A stretch of DNA of 35,719 bases from Leeuwenhoekiella parthenopeia. GTDB lineage: Bacteria > Bacteroidota > Bacteroidia > Flavobacteriales > Flavobacteriaceae. The position numbers and the translations under genes are program-made. The number at the start of each line of letters is the position of its first letter. Position 1 is the first letter of the stretch. The notes below the pieces were generated by a model that was not told where the DNA came from, did not search any database, and saw only the letters and a list, made by a program, of their open reading frames with translations. The stretch lies in NCBI RefSeq assembly GCF_020782115.1, contig NZ_JAJGMW010000035.1, forward strand, positions 1 to 35,719, read 5' to 3'. Positions 14,265-22,526 of this stretch are shown here, piece after piece.

Positions 14265-14931
14265 TTCTATACAGAAAAGCTTCGGTGCCAAATCACTTCT
14301 CAATGAGGTGGATTTTGAGTTGCAAACCGGTGAAATTCTGGGAGTTTTTGGGCGAAATGGTTCCGGAAAGAGTACACTTTTAAAAATCCTTTTTGGTACC
14401 CAAACTGCTGAAGCAGGTGTGCTTAAAGTTAATGAGCGCTACTATCCGGTTCGTAAGACTATTTGGCATAAATCCCGAATTATTGAAAGTCAGCAAATAG
14501 GATATCTGCCGCAATTCAGTTTTCTGCCGCAGCGTGTAAAAGTTTGGGATATCATTCCGCAATACCTTAAGGGGCAGGAGCAGGATCTGGTGTTTCAGGC
14601 ACCGCGTATGCCCAAAATTGCAGGTAGCAAAGTAGGGGAACTCTCCATGGGTGAACGGCGCTATCTGGAAGTACTGCTTATTGGTAATCTGGACCATCCC
14701 TTTTTGCTGCTCGACGAACCCTTTTCGATGGTAGAACCCCTGTTTAAAGATTTAATTCACGAGTTTTTGATTTCGCTTAAAACTAAAAAGGGCATTTTGG
14801 TAACCGATCATTATTATCAGGATGTCTGGCAATTATCAGATCGAAAAATGGTGTTGACAAGCGGTAAGCTGACTTCCATTACACAACCGGAAGAATTGAT
14901 ACAGGCCGGATATTTACGATCTATTTATTAA
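14245..14931 (+). CDS. ABC transporter ATP-binding protein
   Basis: Single ABC nucleotide-binding domain of about 228 residues. Seen: Walker A FGRNGSGKSTLLK (near 35-47), signature LSMGERRYLEV in place of LSGGQ (near 139-149), Walker B FLLLDEPFSMVEP (near 156-168) and a switch-region histidine in VTDHYYQDV. Cognate permease is not evident, except possibly the small membrane protein overlapping upstream. The start is a TTG at 14245 or 14239, both inside the end of the upstream gene; no ATG is available before the first beta strand. Three bases separate its stop from the methyltransferase gene, so the three genes form one operon. Confidence 0.88.
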   Translation: MALLKVSSIQKSFGAKSLLNEVDFELQTGEILGVFGRNGSGKSTLLKILFGTQTAEAGVLKVNERYYPVRKTIWHKSRIIESQQIGYLPQFSFLPQRVKVWDIIPQYLKGQEQDLVFQAPRMPKIAGSKVGELSMGERRYLEVLLIGNLDHPFLLLDEPFSMVEPLFKDLIHEFLISLKTKKGILVTDHYYQDVWQLSDRKMVLTSGKLTSITQPEELIQAGYLRSIY

Positions 14932-14934
14932 ACG

Positions 14935-15690
14935 ATGAAAGATAATTTTTCAAACCACGCTGCGGACTATGCAAAATACCGCCCTGTTTATCCTGAGGTA
15001 TTATATAAACATCTTTTTAGTTTATTAAAGAATACTGATGCGGCCTGGGATGTTGCGACGGGCAACGGGCAGGTAGCGGCTGTTTTGGCTCAACATTTTG
15101 AACGGGTTTTAGCCACAGATCTTAGCGCACAACAACTGGAGCAGGCCCATAAAATGCCTAACATTGATTATCGCGTGCAAACTGCCGAGGAAGATTTTGA
15201 TGCGAATGAGCAATTTGATTTAATAACCGTGGCACAGGCGATTCACTGGTTTGATTTTGAAACGTTTTACAAACAGGTTTACCGGCATTTAAAACCGAAA
15301 GGTATTTTGGCAGTGATTGGCTATTCCGTCTTAGAAACCGGGGGAAAACTCAATGAGGTCATTCAGCATTTTTATACTGTAATAATTAATGAGTATTGGG
15401 ATCCCGAGCGTAGGTATCTGGATGAGAACTATCAAAGTATTCCGTTTCCGTTTGAAGAAGTAGAACTGCCGAAGCTCCAAATGCAGGTAAGCTGGACGCA
15501 GGACCAACTTCTTAATTATCTCAATACCTGGTCTGCAGTAAAACATTATGAAAAGGAGCATCATTCAAATCCAATGGCTTTAATAGCTGAAGCAGCAAAG
15601 GAAAACTGGGGACCTGATGCATACAGAATGTTTGAATTTCCGTTAGTACTGCGGGTTGGAAAACTGCCTAAAATAAAAATCCCGACCTGA
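14935..15690 (+). CDS. class I SAM-dependent methyltransferase
   Basis: 251-residue methyltransferase. Motif I AWDVATGNGQVAAVL (37-51) binds S-adenosylmethionine; acidic end of strand 2 LATDLSAQQLEQA (59-71); motif IV FDLITVAQAIHWFD (94-107); post motif LKPKGILAVIGYS (123-135). The opening DNFSNHAADYAKYRPVYP is typical of the trans-aconitate/Tam-like and ubiE-like group. Substrate unknown. It is last in the run with the membrane protein and ABC ATPase (gap of 3 bases). Its stop lies inside a hairpin that serves the convergent lipoprotein gene. Confidence 0.9.
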   Translation: MKDNFSNHAADYAKYRPVYPEVLYKHLFSLLKNTDAAWDVATGNGQVAAVLAQHFERVLATDLSAQQLEQAHKMPNIDYRVQTAEEDFDANEQFDLITVAQAIHWFDFETFYKQVYRHLKPKGILAVIGYSVLETGGKLNEVIQHFYTVIINEYWDPERRYLDENYQSIPFPFEEVELPKLQMQVSWTQDQLLNYLNTWSAVKHYEKEHHSNPMALIAEAAKENWGPDAYRMFEFPLVLRVGKLPKIKIPT

Positions 15691-15700
15691 TAGCCGGGAT
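15679..15700 (-). terminator. terminator of leftward lipoprotein/photolyase unit
   Basis: ATCCCG (15679-15684) and CGGGAT (15695-15700) pair around a 10-base loop. On the minus strand the stem runs into TTTTTATTTTA, giving a terminator about 23 bases after the lipoprotein stop. On the plus strand it overlaps the methyltransferase stop codon. Confidence 0.6.
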
Positions 15701-15722
15701 CGTATTGTAGGTATGAAACATA

Positions 15723-15920
15723 TTAGTTCTTCTTATTTTTCTTGCGTTTCTTTTGCTGGCCGGGAGCGAAAGCTTTAGCACTTTGGGCTCCGTAGTATTT
15801 CTTTACCTGACCGGGGGCGGCGTTTTTTCCGTTAGAGCGGTTCACTCCATAGGTGCTGGAGCACGATATACCGGTCATTAGAAATGCACCCATACTCAGT
15901 ATCAAGATCAATTTTCTCAT
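15723..15920 (-). CDS. small basic lipoprotein with APGQ-KK repeats
   Basis: 65-residue protein. A hydrophobic signal (LILILSMGAFLMTGI) ends in a lipobox-like GISC with Cys20, so it is probably a lipoprotein. The mature part is basic and carries a repeated motif, APGQVKK (35-41) and APGQQKK (52-58), followed by a Lys/Arg/Asn-only tail. I recall similar small flavobacterial proteins that databases call quinol oxidase subunit 4, which seems a misnomer. I start at ATG 15920, where the signal peptide begins; the in-frame extension to 15974 adds a non-signal stretch. It lies 85 bases after photolyase and could be in the same transcript. Confidence 0.75.
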   Translation of the reverse strand: MRKLILILSMGAFLMTGISCSSTYGVNRSNGKNAAPGQVKKYYGAQSAKAFAPGQQKKRKKNKKN

Positions 15921-16005
15921 AACTTTTTCTTTATCTGTAAAGTTATAAAGCTGCAAAGAACATACCGCACTCATTAAGTAAAGCTTAGAAGAACTTTAGC
16001 AGGTT

Positions 16006-17310
16006 TTAAGAAACCGCAGCTTTATAGGTTTCAAGGCAACGCTCACGGGCTTCTTTATGGTCTACCATCTTATCGGGATAATCGTCTGTATCGTATTCGG
16101 GTACAAAGGCTTTGATGTATTTTTTGTCTTTGTCAAATTTATCTACCTGCGTCATCGGGTTAAATATGCGAAAATAGGGTGCTGCATCTACACCGCTGCC
16201 GGCTGCCCATTGCCAGTTGCCAACGTTGCTGGCCTGCTCATAGTCCAGTAATTTTTCGGCAAAATAGGCTTCGCCCCAGCGCCAGTCAATCAATAAATGT
16301 TTGCATAAAAAGCTTGCTACCAGCATACGCACCCGGTTGTGCATATATCCGGTTTTGTTGAGTTGGCGCATGCCGGCGTCTACCAGCAGAAAACCGGTTT
16401 CGCCTTTTTTCCACTTTTCAAATTCGTCTTCATTATTGCGCCATTCAATACGGTCGTATTTTTTATAAAAAGCATTGTCTACCGTCTCGGGATAGTGATA
16501 AAGAATTTGCATAAAAAACTCCCGCCAGATCAGTTCACTCCAAAACACTTCGTTTTTCTCCGCAATGGCTTTCTTCACCATTTTACGTATACTCACGGTT
16601 CCAAATCGCAGATGCGGTCCCAGGCGCGAAGTACCTTCCTGAGCCGGAAAGTTTCGGGTGTCTTCATAATTTTGAATCAGGGTAGGGGTAACATCGTAAT
16701 CGGGCACCTCAAGGCTTGATTTCTTAAAGCCCATATCGCTTAAGCTGAGATTCGGCAACCGACTGTTTTCGATTAAATTATCCAGGTGCTGACTCGTATA
16801 ATGTATTTTTAAATGCGCATCTGCATCGAAGCGTTCCTTCCATTTATTTTTATATGGCGTATACACGATATAGGGATCACCATCGTTTTTAACGACTTCA
16901 TCTTTTTCAAAGATCACCTGATCTTTAAAAGTTTTGAATTCGATTTCATGGTCTTTCAGTAATTTCTCAATGGCTTCATCGCGTTCTTTCGCATAGGGTT
17001 CATAATCTCTATTGGTAAACACGCTGTTAACCGTGAACTCTTTCAGTATTTGTTTCCAAATATCTGTCGGTTTGCCATAGTACATCGCCAGCGAACTGCC
17101 GTGTTCATCCTGCAACGTATTTCGCATTTTTTGGAGTGTTTCAAAAATGAAAGTCACCCGGGCATCATCTTCCGGGAGTTTGTCAAGAATTTCCTTATCA
17201 AAAATGAAAAGAGGTAAAACCGGATGATTACCTTTTAAAGCTTCCAGGAAGCCCACATTGTCATCCAATCTCAGATCTCTTCGGAACCAAAATATGTTTA
17301 CTGTACTCAT
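16006..17310 (-). CDS. phr: deoxyribodipyrimidine photolyase/cryptochrome family
   Basis: 434-residue flavoprotein of the cryptochrome/photolyase family, which repairs UV pyrimidine dimers using blue light. Seen: N-terminal antenna domain start FWFRRDLRLDDN (7-18); the alpha-helical FAD domain with GTSRLGPHLRFGTVS, WSELIWREFFMQILYHYP, LLVDAGMRQLNKTGYMHNRVRM and ASNVGNWQWAAGSGVDAAPY, the classical FAD and Trp-chain motifs. A CPD photolyase is most likely, though a cryptochrome role cannot be excluded. It is last of a leftward SRPBCC-SDR-photolyase run whose promoter region has a long inverted repeat (18642-18677). Length is normal for bacterial members. Confidence 0.93.
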   Translation of the reverse strand: MSTVNIFWFRRDLRLDDNVGFLEALKGNHPVLPLFIFDKEILDKLPEDDARVTFIFETLQKMRNTLQDEHGSSLAMYYGKPTDIWKQILKEFTVNSVFTNRDYEPYAKERDEAIEKLLKDHEIEFKTFKDQVIFEKDEVVKNDGDPYIVYTPYKNKWKERFDADAHLKIHYTSQHLDNLIENSRLPNLSLSDMGFKKSSLEVPDYDVTPTLIQNYEDTRNFPAQEGTSRLGPHLRFGTVSIRKMVKKAIAEKNEVFWSELIWREFFMQILYHYPETVDNAFYKKYDRIEWRNNEDEFEKWKKGETGFLLVDAGMRQLNKTGYMHNRVRMLVASFLCKHLLIDWRWGEAYFAEKLLDYEQASNVGNWQWAAGSGVDAAPYFRIFNPMTQVDKFDKDKKYIKAFVPEYDTDDYPDKMVDHKEARERCLETYKAAVS

Positions 17311-17362
17311 GCTTGTTAATATCGGTTGGTTAGGTTGGTCAATCGGGTTTAGGGACCTCGAC

Positions 17363-18061
17363 TTAATTTACATTCAGGGTAGACATACCGCCATCTATAC
17401 CCAGTACCTGACCGGTAACCCAGCTGCTGTCATCGCTTAATAAAAAGCTGGCTACCCTAGCGATATCATCGGCTGTACCCACGCGTTTTAAAGGATGGCG
17501 TTCATCCATCTTCTCGCGTTTTTTATCGTTGCCCAAAAGTTTTTCGGCTAATGGTGTATCGGTAAGGGATGGTGCAATAACATTTACGCGAAAAGCCGGT
17601 GCGTACTCTGCCGCAAGAGCTTTTGCAAAGCCCTCAATAGCACCTTTTGAAGCTGCCACACTGGTATGAAAAGGCATACCTATTTTTACAGCCACCGTGC
17701 TGAAAAATACCAGACTGGCCTGTTCTGATTTTTTAAGACGATCTGTGACCGTTTTTAGGGATTTAACCAGACCAAAGAAATTAAGCTGCATATCTTCTGC
17801 AAAGGTTTCTTCGCTCAGCATTTTAAAAGGCTTAAGATTTATGGTGCCCGGGCAGTAGACAAAGCCATCCAGAGTTTCCGGTAGTGCTGCTGTGTCCAGG
17901 CTTCCGCTGTTAACATCATATTCGATGTGTGTAACATCTGCATCGCCCAGTTCATCGCTGGTTCGTGAAGCCACAAAAAGATTGTGGTCATTTTGCAGGT
18001 GTTCAACGATAGCACGGCCAATTCCGTGCGAACCGCCAATAAGTAAAATATTCTTTTTCAT
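17363..18061 (-). CDS. SDR family protein lacking the catalytic Tyr
   Basis: 232-residue short-chain dehydrogenase/reductase fold. The NAD(P)-binding glycine motif is GGSHGIG (9-15); the strand ending VYCPGTIN replaces NNAG (68-75); catalytic Ser121 is in VFFSTVAV. The YxxxK site reads VAASK (135-139): Lys139 is present but Tyr is Val. The rest (RVNVIAPSLTDTPLA, GQVLGIDGGMS) is normal. Homologues I recall beside photolyase genes have the same HxSVAAxKGA form, so this looks like a subfamily trait. It may bind cofactor without classical reduction. Gap to the upstream SRPBCC gene is 5 bases, and photolyase follows 52 bases later. Confidence 0.88.
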   Translation of the reverse strand: MKKNILLIGGSHGIGRAIVEHLQNDHNLFVASRTSDELGDADVTHIEYDVNSGSLDTAALPETLDGFVYCPGTINLKPFKMLSEETFAEDMQLNFFGLVKSLKTVTDRLKKSEQASLVFFSTVAVKIGMPFHTSVAASKGAIEGFAKALAAEYAPAFRVNVIAPSLTDTPLAEKLLGNDKKREKMDERHPLKRVGTADDIARVASFLLSDDSSWVTGQVLGIDGGMSTLNVN

Positions 18062-18066
18062 AGGAT

Positions 18067-18579
18067 TTAGTTTAAAATGTCGTGCCGGGTTATTCCGTCT
18101 TCAGTATTGATTTTTTCAGAATAGGTGCCAAAAAGTTCTGTCAATTTTTTCTTTCGGTGTTCAAATATTTCCTGAAGCTTGGGTTTTACCAGAAAAGGAT
18201 GCGCCCATTGACCCAGAATACCCATAGGTAATTTATAATCTACAATATCTTCCATCTCCACACCACCCGGAATTTCTTTGATAAAATGCTTATGGTGCCA
18301 AAGCGCATAAGGCCCAAAGCGCTGCTCGTCTACAAAAAATTCTAAATGCTGTACATGGGTAATCTCTGTCACCCATTTGGTTTTAATACCGGCTATAGGC
18401 GTAACGATGTATTGTATGAGTTGTCCCGCATACATAGGCCGGTCAGCACCCGACTGGATCTCAAAACCCATATAGTCTGGCGTGATGGTTTTTAAATTAG
18501 CGGGATTTGATAAAAAATCCCAGGCCTCTTTAAGAGTTATGGGAAGTTTTTGTTTTTCGTGAAGTGTATAAATTTTCAT
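18067..18579 (-). CDS. SRPBCC family ligand-binding protein
   Basis: 170-residue protein of the SRPBCC/START superfamily, of the type often annotated as a ligand-binding cell-division inhibitor-like protein. Seen: LPITLKEAWDFLSNPANLKT (12-31), MYAGQLIQYIVTPI (49-62), KWVTEITHVQHLEFFVDEQRFGPYALWHH repeated aromatic strands (68-96, conserved HH), GVEMEDIVDYKLPMG and a long C-terminal helix. The binding partner is unknown; its constant neighbourhood with SDR and photolyase points to a light- or oxidation-related role, perhaps a chromophore or lipid, which is inference. First gene of its operon; promoter at 18627-18634 with an operator-like inverted repeat. Confidence 0.86.
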   Translation of the reverse strand: MKIYTLHEKQKLPITLKEAWDFLSNPANLKTITPDYMGFEIQSGADRPMYAGQLIQYIVTPIAGIKTKWVTEITHVQHLEFFVDEQRFGPYALWHHKHFIKEIPGGVEMEDIVDYKLPMGILGQWAHPFLVKPKLQEIFEHRKKKLTELFGTYSEKINTEDGITRHDILN

Positions 18580-18626
18580 AAAGCTGAAATCTAAATAGAG
18601 AAACCCGCTGATTTAAGCAAGTTGTG

Positions 18627-18677
18627 TAAAGATAATGGGTGTTTTGTTTAACCTAAAGACTTTGAAGTTAAACAAAA
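18627..18677 (-). promoter_or_regulatory. promoter with 11-bp inverted-repeat operator of SRPBCC-SDR-photolyase operon
   Basis: TTTTGTTTAAC (18642-18652) and GTTAAACAAAA (18667-18677) form a perfect 11-bp inverted repeat with a 14-base spacer. On the minus strand the downstream arm lies just before a near-consensus -7 box TATCTTTA (18627-18634), so a regulator would sit over the core promoter. The surrounding gap (18580-18886) holds no gene; the rest is AT-rich and includes the unresolved promoter of the DUF2911 gene. Confidence 0.55.
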
Positions 18678-18886
18678 TCTAAAGTTACGTTTGTTAGCCG
18701 GTTTGTTTTTTAAATTCAAGAAACTTTTTAATATTTTGGTAATTAGTTATTTAGGTTAATATTTTGAATTCAGTAATTAATAAAATGTTAACGAAAACTG
18801 AATATTTATTGACTTATCTTGACTGCGAAATCATTTTAAAACAAAACTCTGATTTTCAAATAATTAATTAAAAACACAAATTGAAA

Positions 18887-19726
18887 ATGAAACGAATTCT
18901 TTTAGCATGCTTTATCGCCCTCGGCTTCTCGACTCAGGCGCAGATACAAACTCCTGCTGCCAGTGCGCACGCATCACTAGAGCAGACTGTAGGTTTAACC
19001 ACTGTAAAAGTAGATTACTCAAGACCCAATATGAGAGGTCGTGAGATCTTTGGCAGCATGATTCCTTACGGATCAATCTGGCGTACGGGTGCAAATGCCA
19101 CCACCAAGTTTATGATCGACAAGCCGGTAATGATTTCCGGAAAGGAATTAAAGCCAGGAACTTACAGCCTGTACACCGTTCCCGGTGAAGATATGTGGGA
19201 AGTGGTTTTTTATACAGACGATTCTAACCCATTAATCAACACTTTTGAGGATGATAAAGTAGCCTTACGCACTATGGTTGAGCCTATGGAAATGCCTATG
19301 AATATGGAAACCTTTACCATTGTTATTGATGATGTAATGGCAGATAGCGCAGTACTTAGTCTGCTTTGGGCAAATACGGTGGTACCTATTAAATTTAATG
19401 TGATGACCGATGCTGAGGTGATGAAAAACATCGATCGTGCACTTGCAGGACCAAGCGCCGGTGACTATTACAACGCGGCTGTTTATTACTTAAACTCAGG
19501 AAAGGATATCGAGAAAGCCAAGACGTGGATGAATAAGGCAATGGATATGACCGAAAAACCGGGCTTCTGGCAATACCGTCAGCAATCCTTGATCCTTGCT
19601 AAGGCAGGAGATAAGAAAGCTGCGATTGAGGCTGCCAAGAAATCACTGGAAGGTGCTAAAACTGCCGGAAACGCAGACTACATTAAAATGAATACCGACT
19701 CCTTAAAAGAATGGGGAGCGATGTAA
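18887..19726 (+). CDS. DUF2911 domain-containing secreted protein
   Basis: 279-residue exported protein. Signal peptide: MKRILLACFIALGFSTQAQ (1-19). The DUF2911 domain follows, with the landmarks VKVDYSRPNMRGREIFG (42-58), WRTGANATTKFMID (65-78), LKPGTYSLYTVPG (90-102) and a beta-rich core; the last 90 residues are helical, TPR-like (YYNAAVYYLNSGKDIEKAKT). Function of the family is unknown. I start at ATG 18887 because the TTG at 18881 only adds two residues. A strong bidirectional terminator follows. Gene on its own, convergent with the dehydrogenase gene. Confidence 0.92.
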   Translation: MKRILLACFIALGFSTQAQIQTPAASAHASLEQTVGLTTVKVDYSRPNMRGREIFGSMIPYGSIWRTGANATTKFMIDKPVMISGKELKPGTYSLYTVPGEDMWEVVFYTDDSNPLINTFEDDKVALRTMVEPMEMPMNMETFTIVIDDVMADSAVLSLLWANTVVPIKFNVMTDAEVMKNIDRALAGPSAGDYYNAAVYYLNSGKDIEKAKTWMNKAMDMTEKPGFWQYRQQSLILAKAGDKKAAIEAAKKSLEGAKTAGNADYIKMNTDSLKEWGAM

Positions 19727-19745
19727 TCGCAGTTCCTAAAAAGAT

Positions 19746-19782
19746 AAAACCGCCGTTCGCTTCGTGATCCGGCGGTTTTTTT
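19746..19782. terminator. bidirectional terminator between convergent genes
   Basis: AAAACCGCCG (19746-19755) and CGGCGGTTTT (19770-19779) form a perfect 10-bp stem with a 14-base loop, followed by a T-run on the plus strand. The A-run at the other side gives Ts on the minus strand, so it can also end the leftward dehydrogenase operon. Confidence 0.88.
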
Positions 19783-19800
19783 ATGCTTCAAAATTAGGAG

Positions 19801-20781
19801 TTAAGCTTTTAGGTCGTATTCAAGGCCTATCTGCTGCCGTACCGTATCTAGCGTATGTATGAGTGTCCGGCTGAAATCATAGGTCATGATAGGGCTTTCT
19901 TTTTTATCTGCTCTGAGCAGGTCGGCAAAATGCATAATCTCAAAGTGGTAACCTTTTGCCTTATAGCCAAAATCGTGATCTACTTTAACACCATCAAGCA
20001 CGGTGGTGACTTTATCTTTCATATGAAATTGTCCCTGCATAATGATCATCCCATTTTCACAAACAAAGGTTGCGAGCGACGGGGTTTTAATTTTAATGCT
20101 CGAAGCTAAATGCGCTTTAGTGCCGGAGGCGTAGGTAAAGGTCATTTCGGTTTCTTCATCAACCCCTGTTTTTCCTATTTTGGCTTTCGCTGAAATAGTC
20201 TCGGGTTTACCCAGCATAGCTAAAGCCAGAAAGGCAGGATAAATACCAATGTCAAGCAACGAACCGCCACCCAGGTCTTTATTGTACAATCTGCCTTCGG
20301 GATTGAAGGGGGCATCAAAGCAAAAATCTGCAGTAAGTGTTTTGACCGCGCCGTATTTTCCGGAGGCCAATTCGTCCTGTACAAATTTGAAATGCGGCAT
20401 AAAGCGCGTCCAGAGCGCTTCCATCAACAAGACCTTGTGCTGTTTTGCGGTGGCGATCATTTCCTCAACCTGACCCAGGTTCATAGCAAAAGGCTTTTCG
20501 CATAAAACCCCTTTCCCGTGCTTCAGGCAGAGTAAGGTGTCTTCATGATGCCTTACGTGCGGAGTTGCAATGTAAATGGCATCAACATTGGGGTCCTGAG
20601 CCAGCTTTTCGTAGCTGTCGTAGCAATGTACAGCCTTGTATTTGGCACCAAATTCATCCGCTTTTTCCTGCGAGCGCGAGGCTACGGCATAAACTTCAGA
20701 TCCTTCTACAATTTGCATATCTGTAGCAAAACTGTTTGCAATTTTTCCAAGCCCCAGAATTCCCCAGCGTATCGTTTTCAT
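19801..20781 (-). CDS. Gfo/Idh/MocA family oxidoreductase
   Basis: 326-residue NAD(P)-dependent dehydrogenase, a family that acts mainly on sugars and inositols. Seen: Rossmann motif WGILGLGKIANSFA (6-19), VYAVASRSQEKADEFG, YIATPHVRHHE (70-80), the signature EKPFAMN with Glu95 and Lys96, and GGGSLLDIGIYPAFL in the C-terminal substrate domain. Substrate unknown. It is fourth in a leftward operon (16 bases after the symporter): deacetylase, small membrane protein, symporter, dehydrogenase. That context suggests oxidation of a sugar derivative taken up by the symporter. Ends at the terminator 19746-19782. Confidence 0.92.
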   Translation of the reverse strand: MKTIRWGILGLGKIANSFATDMQIVEGSEVYAVASRSQEKADEFGAKYKAVHCYDSYEKLAQDPNVDAIYIATPHVRHHEDTLLCLKHGKGVLCEKPFAMNLGQVEEMIATAKQHKVLLMEALWTRFMPHFKFVQDELASGKYGAVKTLTADFCFDAPFNPEGRLYNKDLGGGSLLDIGIYPAFLALAMLGKPETISAKAKIGKTGVDEETEMTFTYASGTKAHLASSIKIKTPSLATFVCENGMIIMQGQFHMKDKVTTVLDGVKVDHDFGYKAKGYHFEIMHFADLLRADKKESPIMTYDFSRTLIHTLDTVRQQIGLEYDLKA

Positions 20782-20797
20782 GAATAGGTAAATAAGA

Positions 20798-22525
20798 TTA
20801 GTTTGTTAGTTGTTTTTCTTCGGTACCCATAGAGCCTTGCAGAATCAATCCCAGTAAAATAACCAGGCCACAACCTACAAAATTGAGCCATAAATACGGC
20901 AGTCTGATCACCTCATAATAGTCAAGACAGAAGAGTAAAATGACCGCGGCCTGTGTAATCAGGGCAGAGATGAAGACTGCTTTGGCTTTTATTTTTTTGA
21001 TGAAAAAAGCACTCATAAATATCCCCAGAATCGTTCCGTAAAAAATGGAACCAATGATGTTTACCAGCTGTATGAGGTTGTCAAAAAGATTTGCGGTACA
21101 GGCGATTAAAATAGCGAGAATTCCCCAGCTTAGCGTAAACCATTTGGTTGCTCCCACAAAGTGGGCTTCGTCTTTCTCCTCGTCCAGATTGCGCCGGTAG
21201 AAGTCTACCGTTGTTGTCGCAGCAAGTGCATTTAGCTCTGATGCGGTAGATGACATCGCTGCCGAAAGAATCACTGCGAGTAAAAGTCCTATGAGACCAC
21301 GCGGTAAATTATTTAATATGAAGTGAATGAATACGTAGTCCTTATCATTAGTCTCCACGTTTTTATCAGCCTGGCTTATAACCATTCGGGCTTTCTCCCG
21401 TATGGCATTTTCCTTTTTATTAATATCCTGTAAAGCTTCTGAAACCGAAACTTCACTGCCATCGGGCTGTATAATGTTGACATCCGGAGCGGAAACCACT
21501 TTATGACTCAGTTCAGACTTGTCAGAGCGCAGTTCGTTAAGTTCGTTTTGAAGCAGGTTGTATTCTTTTTCGAAAGGTGTACCCTGTATGGCTTGCGTCG
21601 CGGCGGGATTAAAGTTGAGCGGGGTAGGATTGAATTGATAAAATACAAAAACCATGACGCCGACAAGCAGGATAAAGAATTGCATGGGTACTTTGAGGAT
21701 GCCGTTGAAGATCAGACCCAATTGCATTTCGCGCATAGACTTACCGCTTAGGTAGCGCTGCACCTGACTTTGATCGGTTCCAAAATAGGACAGCATTAAA
21801 AAGGTTCCGCCCAGAATACCGCTCCAGACAGTATAGCGGTTATCAAAGTCAAACGAAAAGTCGAGAATATTCATCTTATCACTTGCGCCGGCGATTTCTA
21901 ATGCATTGGCAAAATTGATGTCTTGCGGCAGGTAGCTGATGATGAGAAAAAAGGCGACAAACATTCCTAAAAAGATGACCGCCATTTGTTGCTTTTGCGT
22001 AACGGTAACCGCTTTGGTTCCTCCTGAAATGGTATAGATTACCACCAGCGAACCAATAATGATGTTAAGGGTATTGAGATCCCAGCCCAGAACGGCTGAT
22101 AGAATTATAGAAGGTGCAAAAATGGTAATCCCCGCTGCCAGGCCACGGGAAAGTAAAAACAAGCCCGAAGCCAGAGACCGCGTGCGCTGGTCAAAGCGGT
22201 TCTCGAGATATTCATAAGCGGTGTAGACATTCAGGCGGTGGTAAATGGGAATAAAGAACAGGCAGATGATGACCATTGCGATGGGAAGCCCAAAATAGAA
22301 TTGAACAAAGCCCATTCCGTCATTAAAAGCCTGCCCCGGTGTACTTAAAAAAGTAATGGCACTGGCCTGTGTTGCCATTACCGACAGACCTACCGTCCAC
22401 CATTTCGATTCATTACCTCCGCGTATATAATCCTGAACGTTTTTACGCCCCCGGGTTTTATACACCCCGTAGATGACGATAAAAGCGAGTGTAGCAACAA
22501 GAACAATCCAGTCTATATCTTGCAT
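20798..22525 (-). CDS. sodium:solute symporter (SSS family)
   Basis: 575-residue inner-membrane transporter with about 13-14 predicted spans. Seen: opening span VLVATLAFIVIYGVYKTRGR, GGNESKWWTVGLSVMATQAS (36-55), YLENRFDQRTRSLAS and GGTKAVTVTQKQQM, landmarks of the SSS (Na+/sugar or amino acid) family. Between spans near residues 310-400 there is a hydrophilic insert of about 90 residues with heptad-like Leu/Lys/Glu composition, a form I recall from other Bacteroidota symporters. Substrate unknown; neighbours suggest a sugar or amino-sugar. A 36-residue membrane protein gene ends 1 base before its start codon. Confidence 0.93.
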   Translation of the reverse strand: MQDIDWIVLVATLAFIVIYGVYKTRGRKNVQDYIRGGNESKWWTVGLSVMATQASAITFLSTPGQAFNDGMGFVQFYFGLPIAMVIICLFFIPIYHRLNVYTAYEYLENRFDQRTRSLASGLFLLSRGLAAGITIFAPSIILSAVLGWDLNTLNIIIGSLVVIYTISGGTKAVTVTQKQQMAVIFLGMFVAFFLIISYLPQDINFANALEIAGASDKMNILDFSFDFDNRYTVWSGILGGTFLMLSYFGTDQSQVQRYLSGKSMREMQLGLIFNGILKVPMQFFILLVGVMVFVFYQFNPTPLNFNPAATQAIQGTPFEKEYNLLQNELNELRSDKSELSHKVVSAPDVNIIQPDGSEVSVSEALQDINKKENAIREKARMVISQADKNVETNDKDYVFIHFILNNLPRGLIGLLLAVILSAAMSSTASELNALAATTTVDFYRRNLDEEKDEAHFVGATKWFTLSWGILAILIACTANLFDNLIQLVNIIGSIFYGTILGIFMSAFFIKKIKAKAVFISALITQAAVILLFCLDYYEVIRLPYLWLNFVGCGLVILLGLILQGSMGTEEKQLTN

Positions 22526-22526
22526 A

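Noticed and set aside
17839-18110. Open frames opposite and within the SDR gene as separate proteins
   Set aside because: They overlap a clear SDR coding frame and show no protein features.
20798-22525. Hydrophilic insert in the symporter as a fusion or frameshift
   Set aside because: The frame is continuous, and a comparable insert is, as I recall, common in Bacteroidota symporters.
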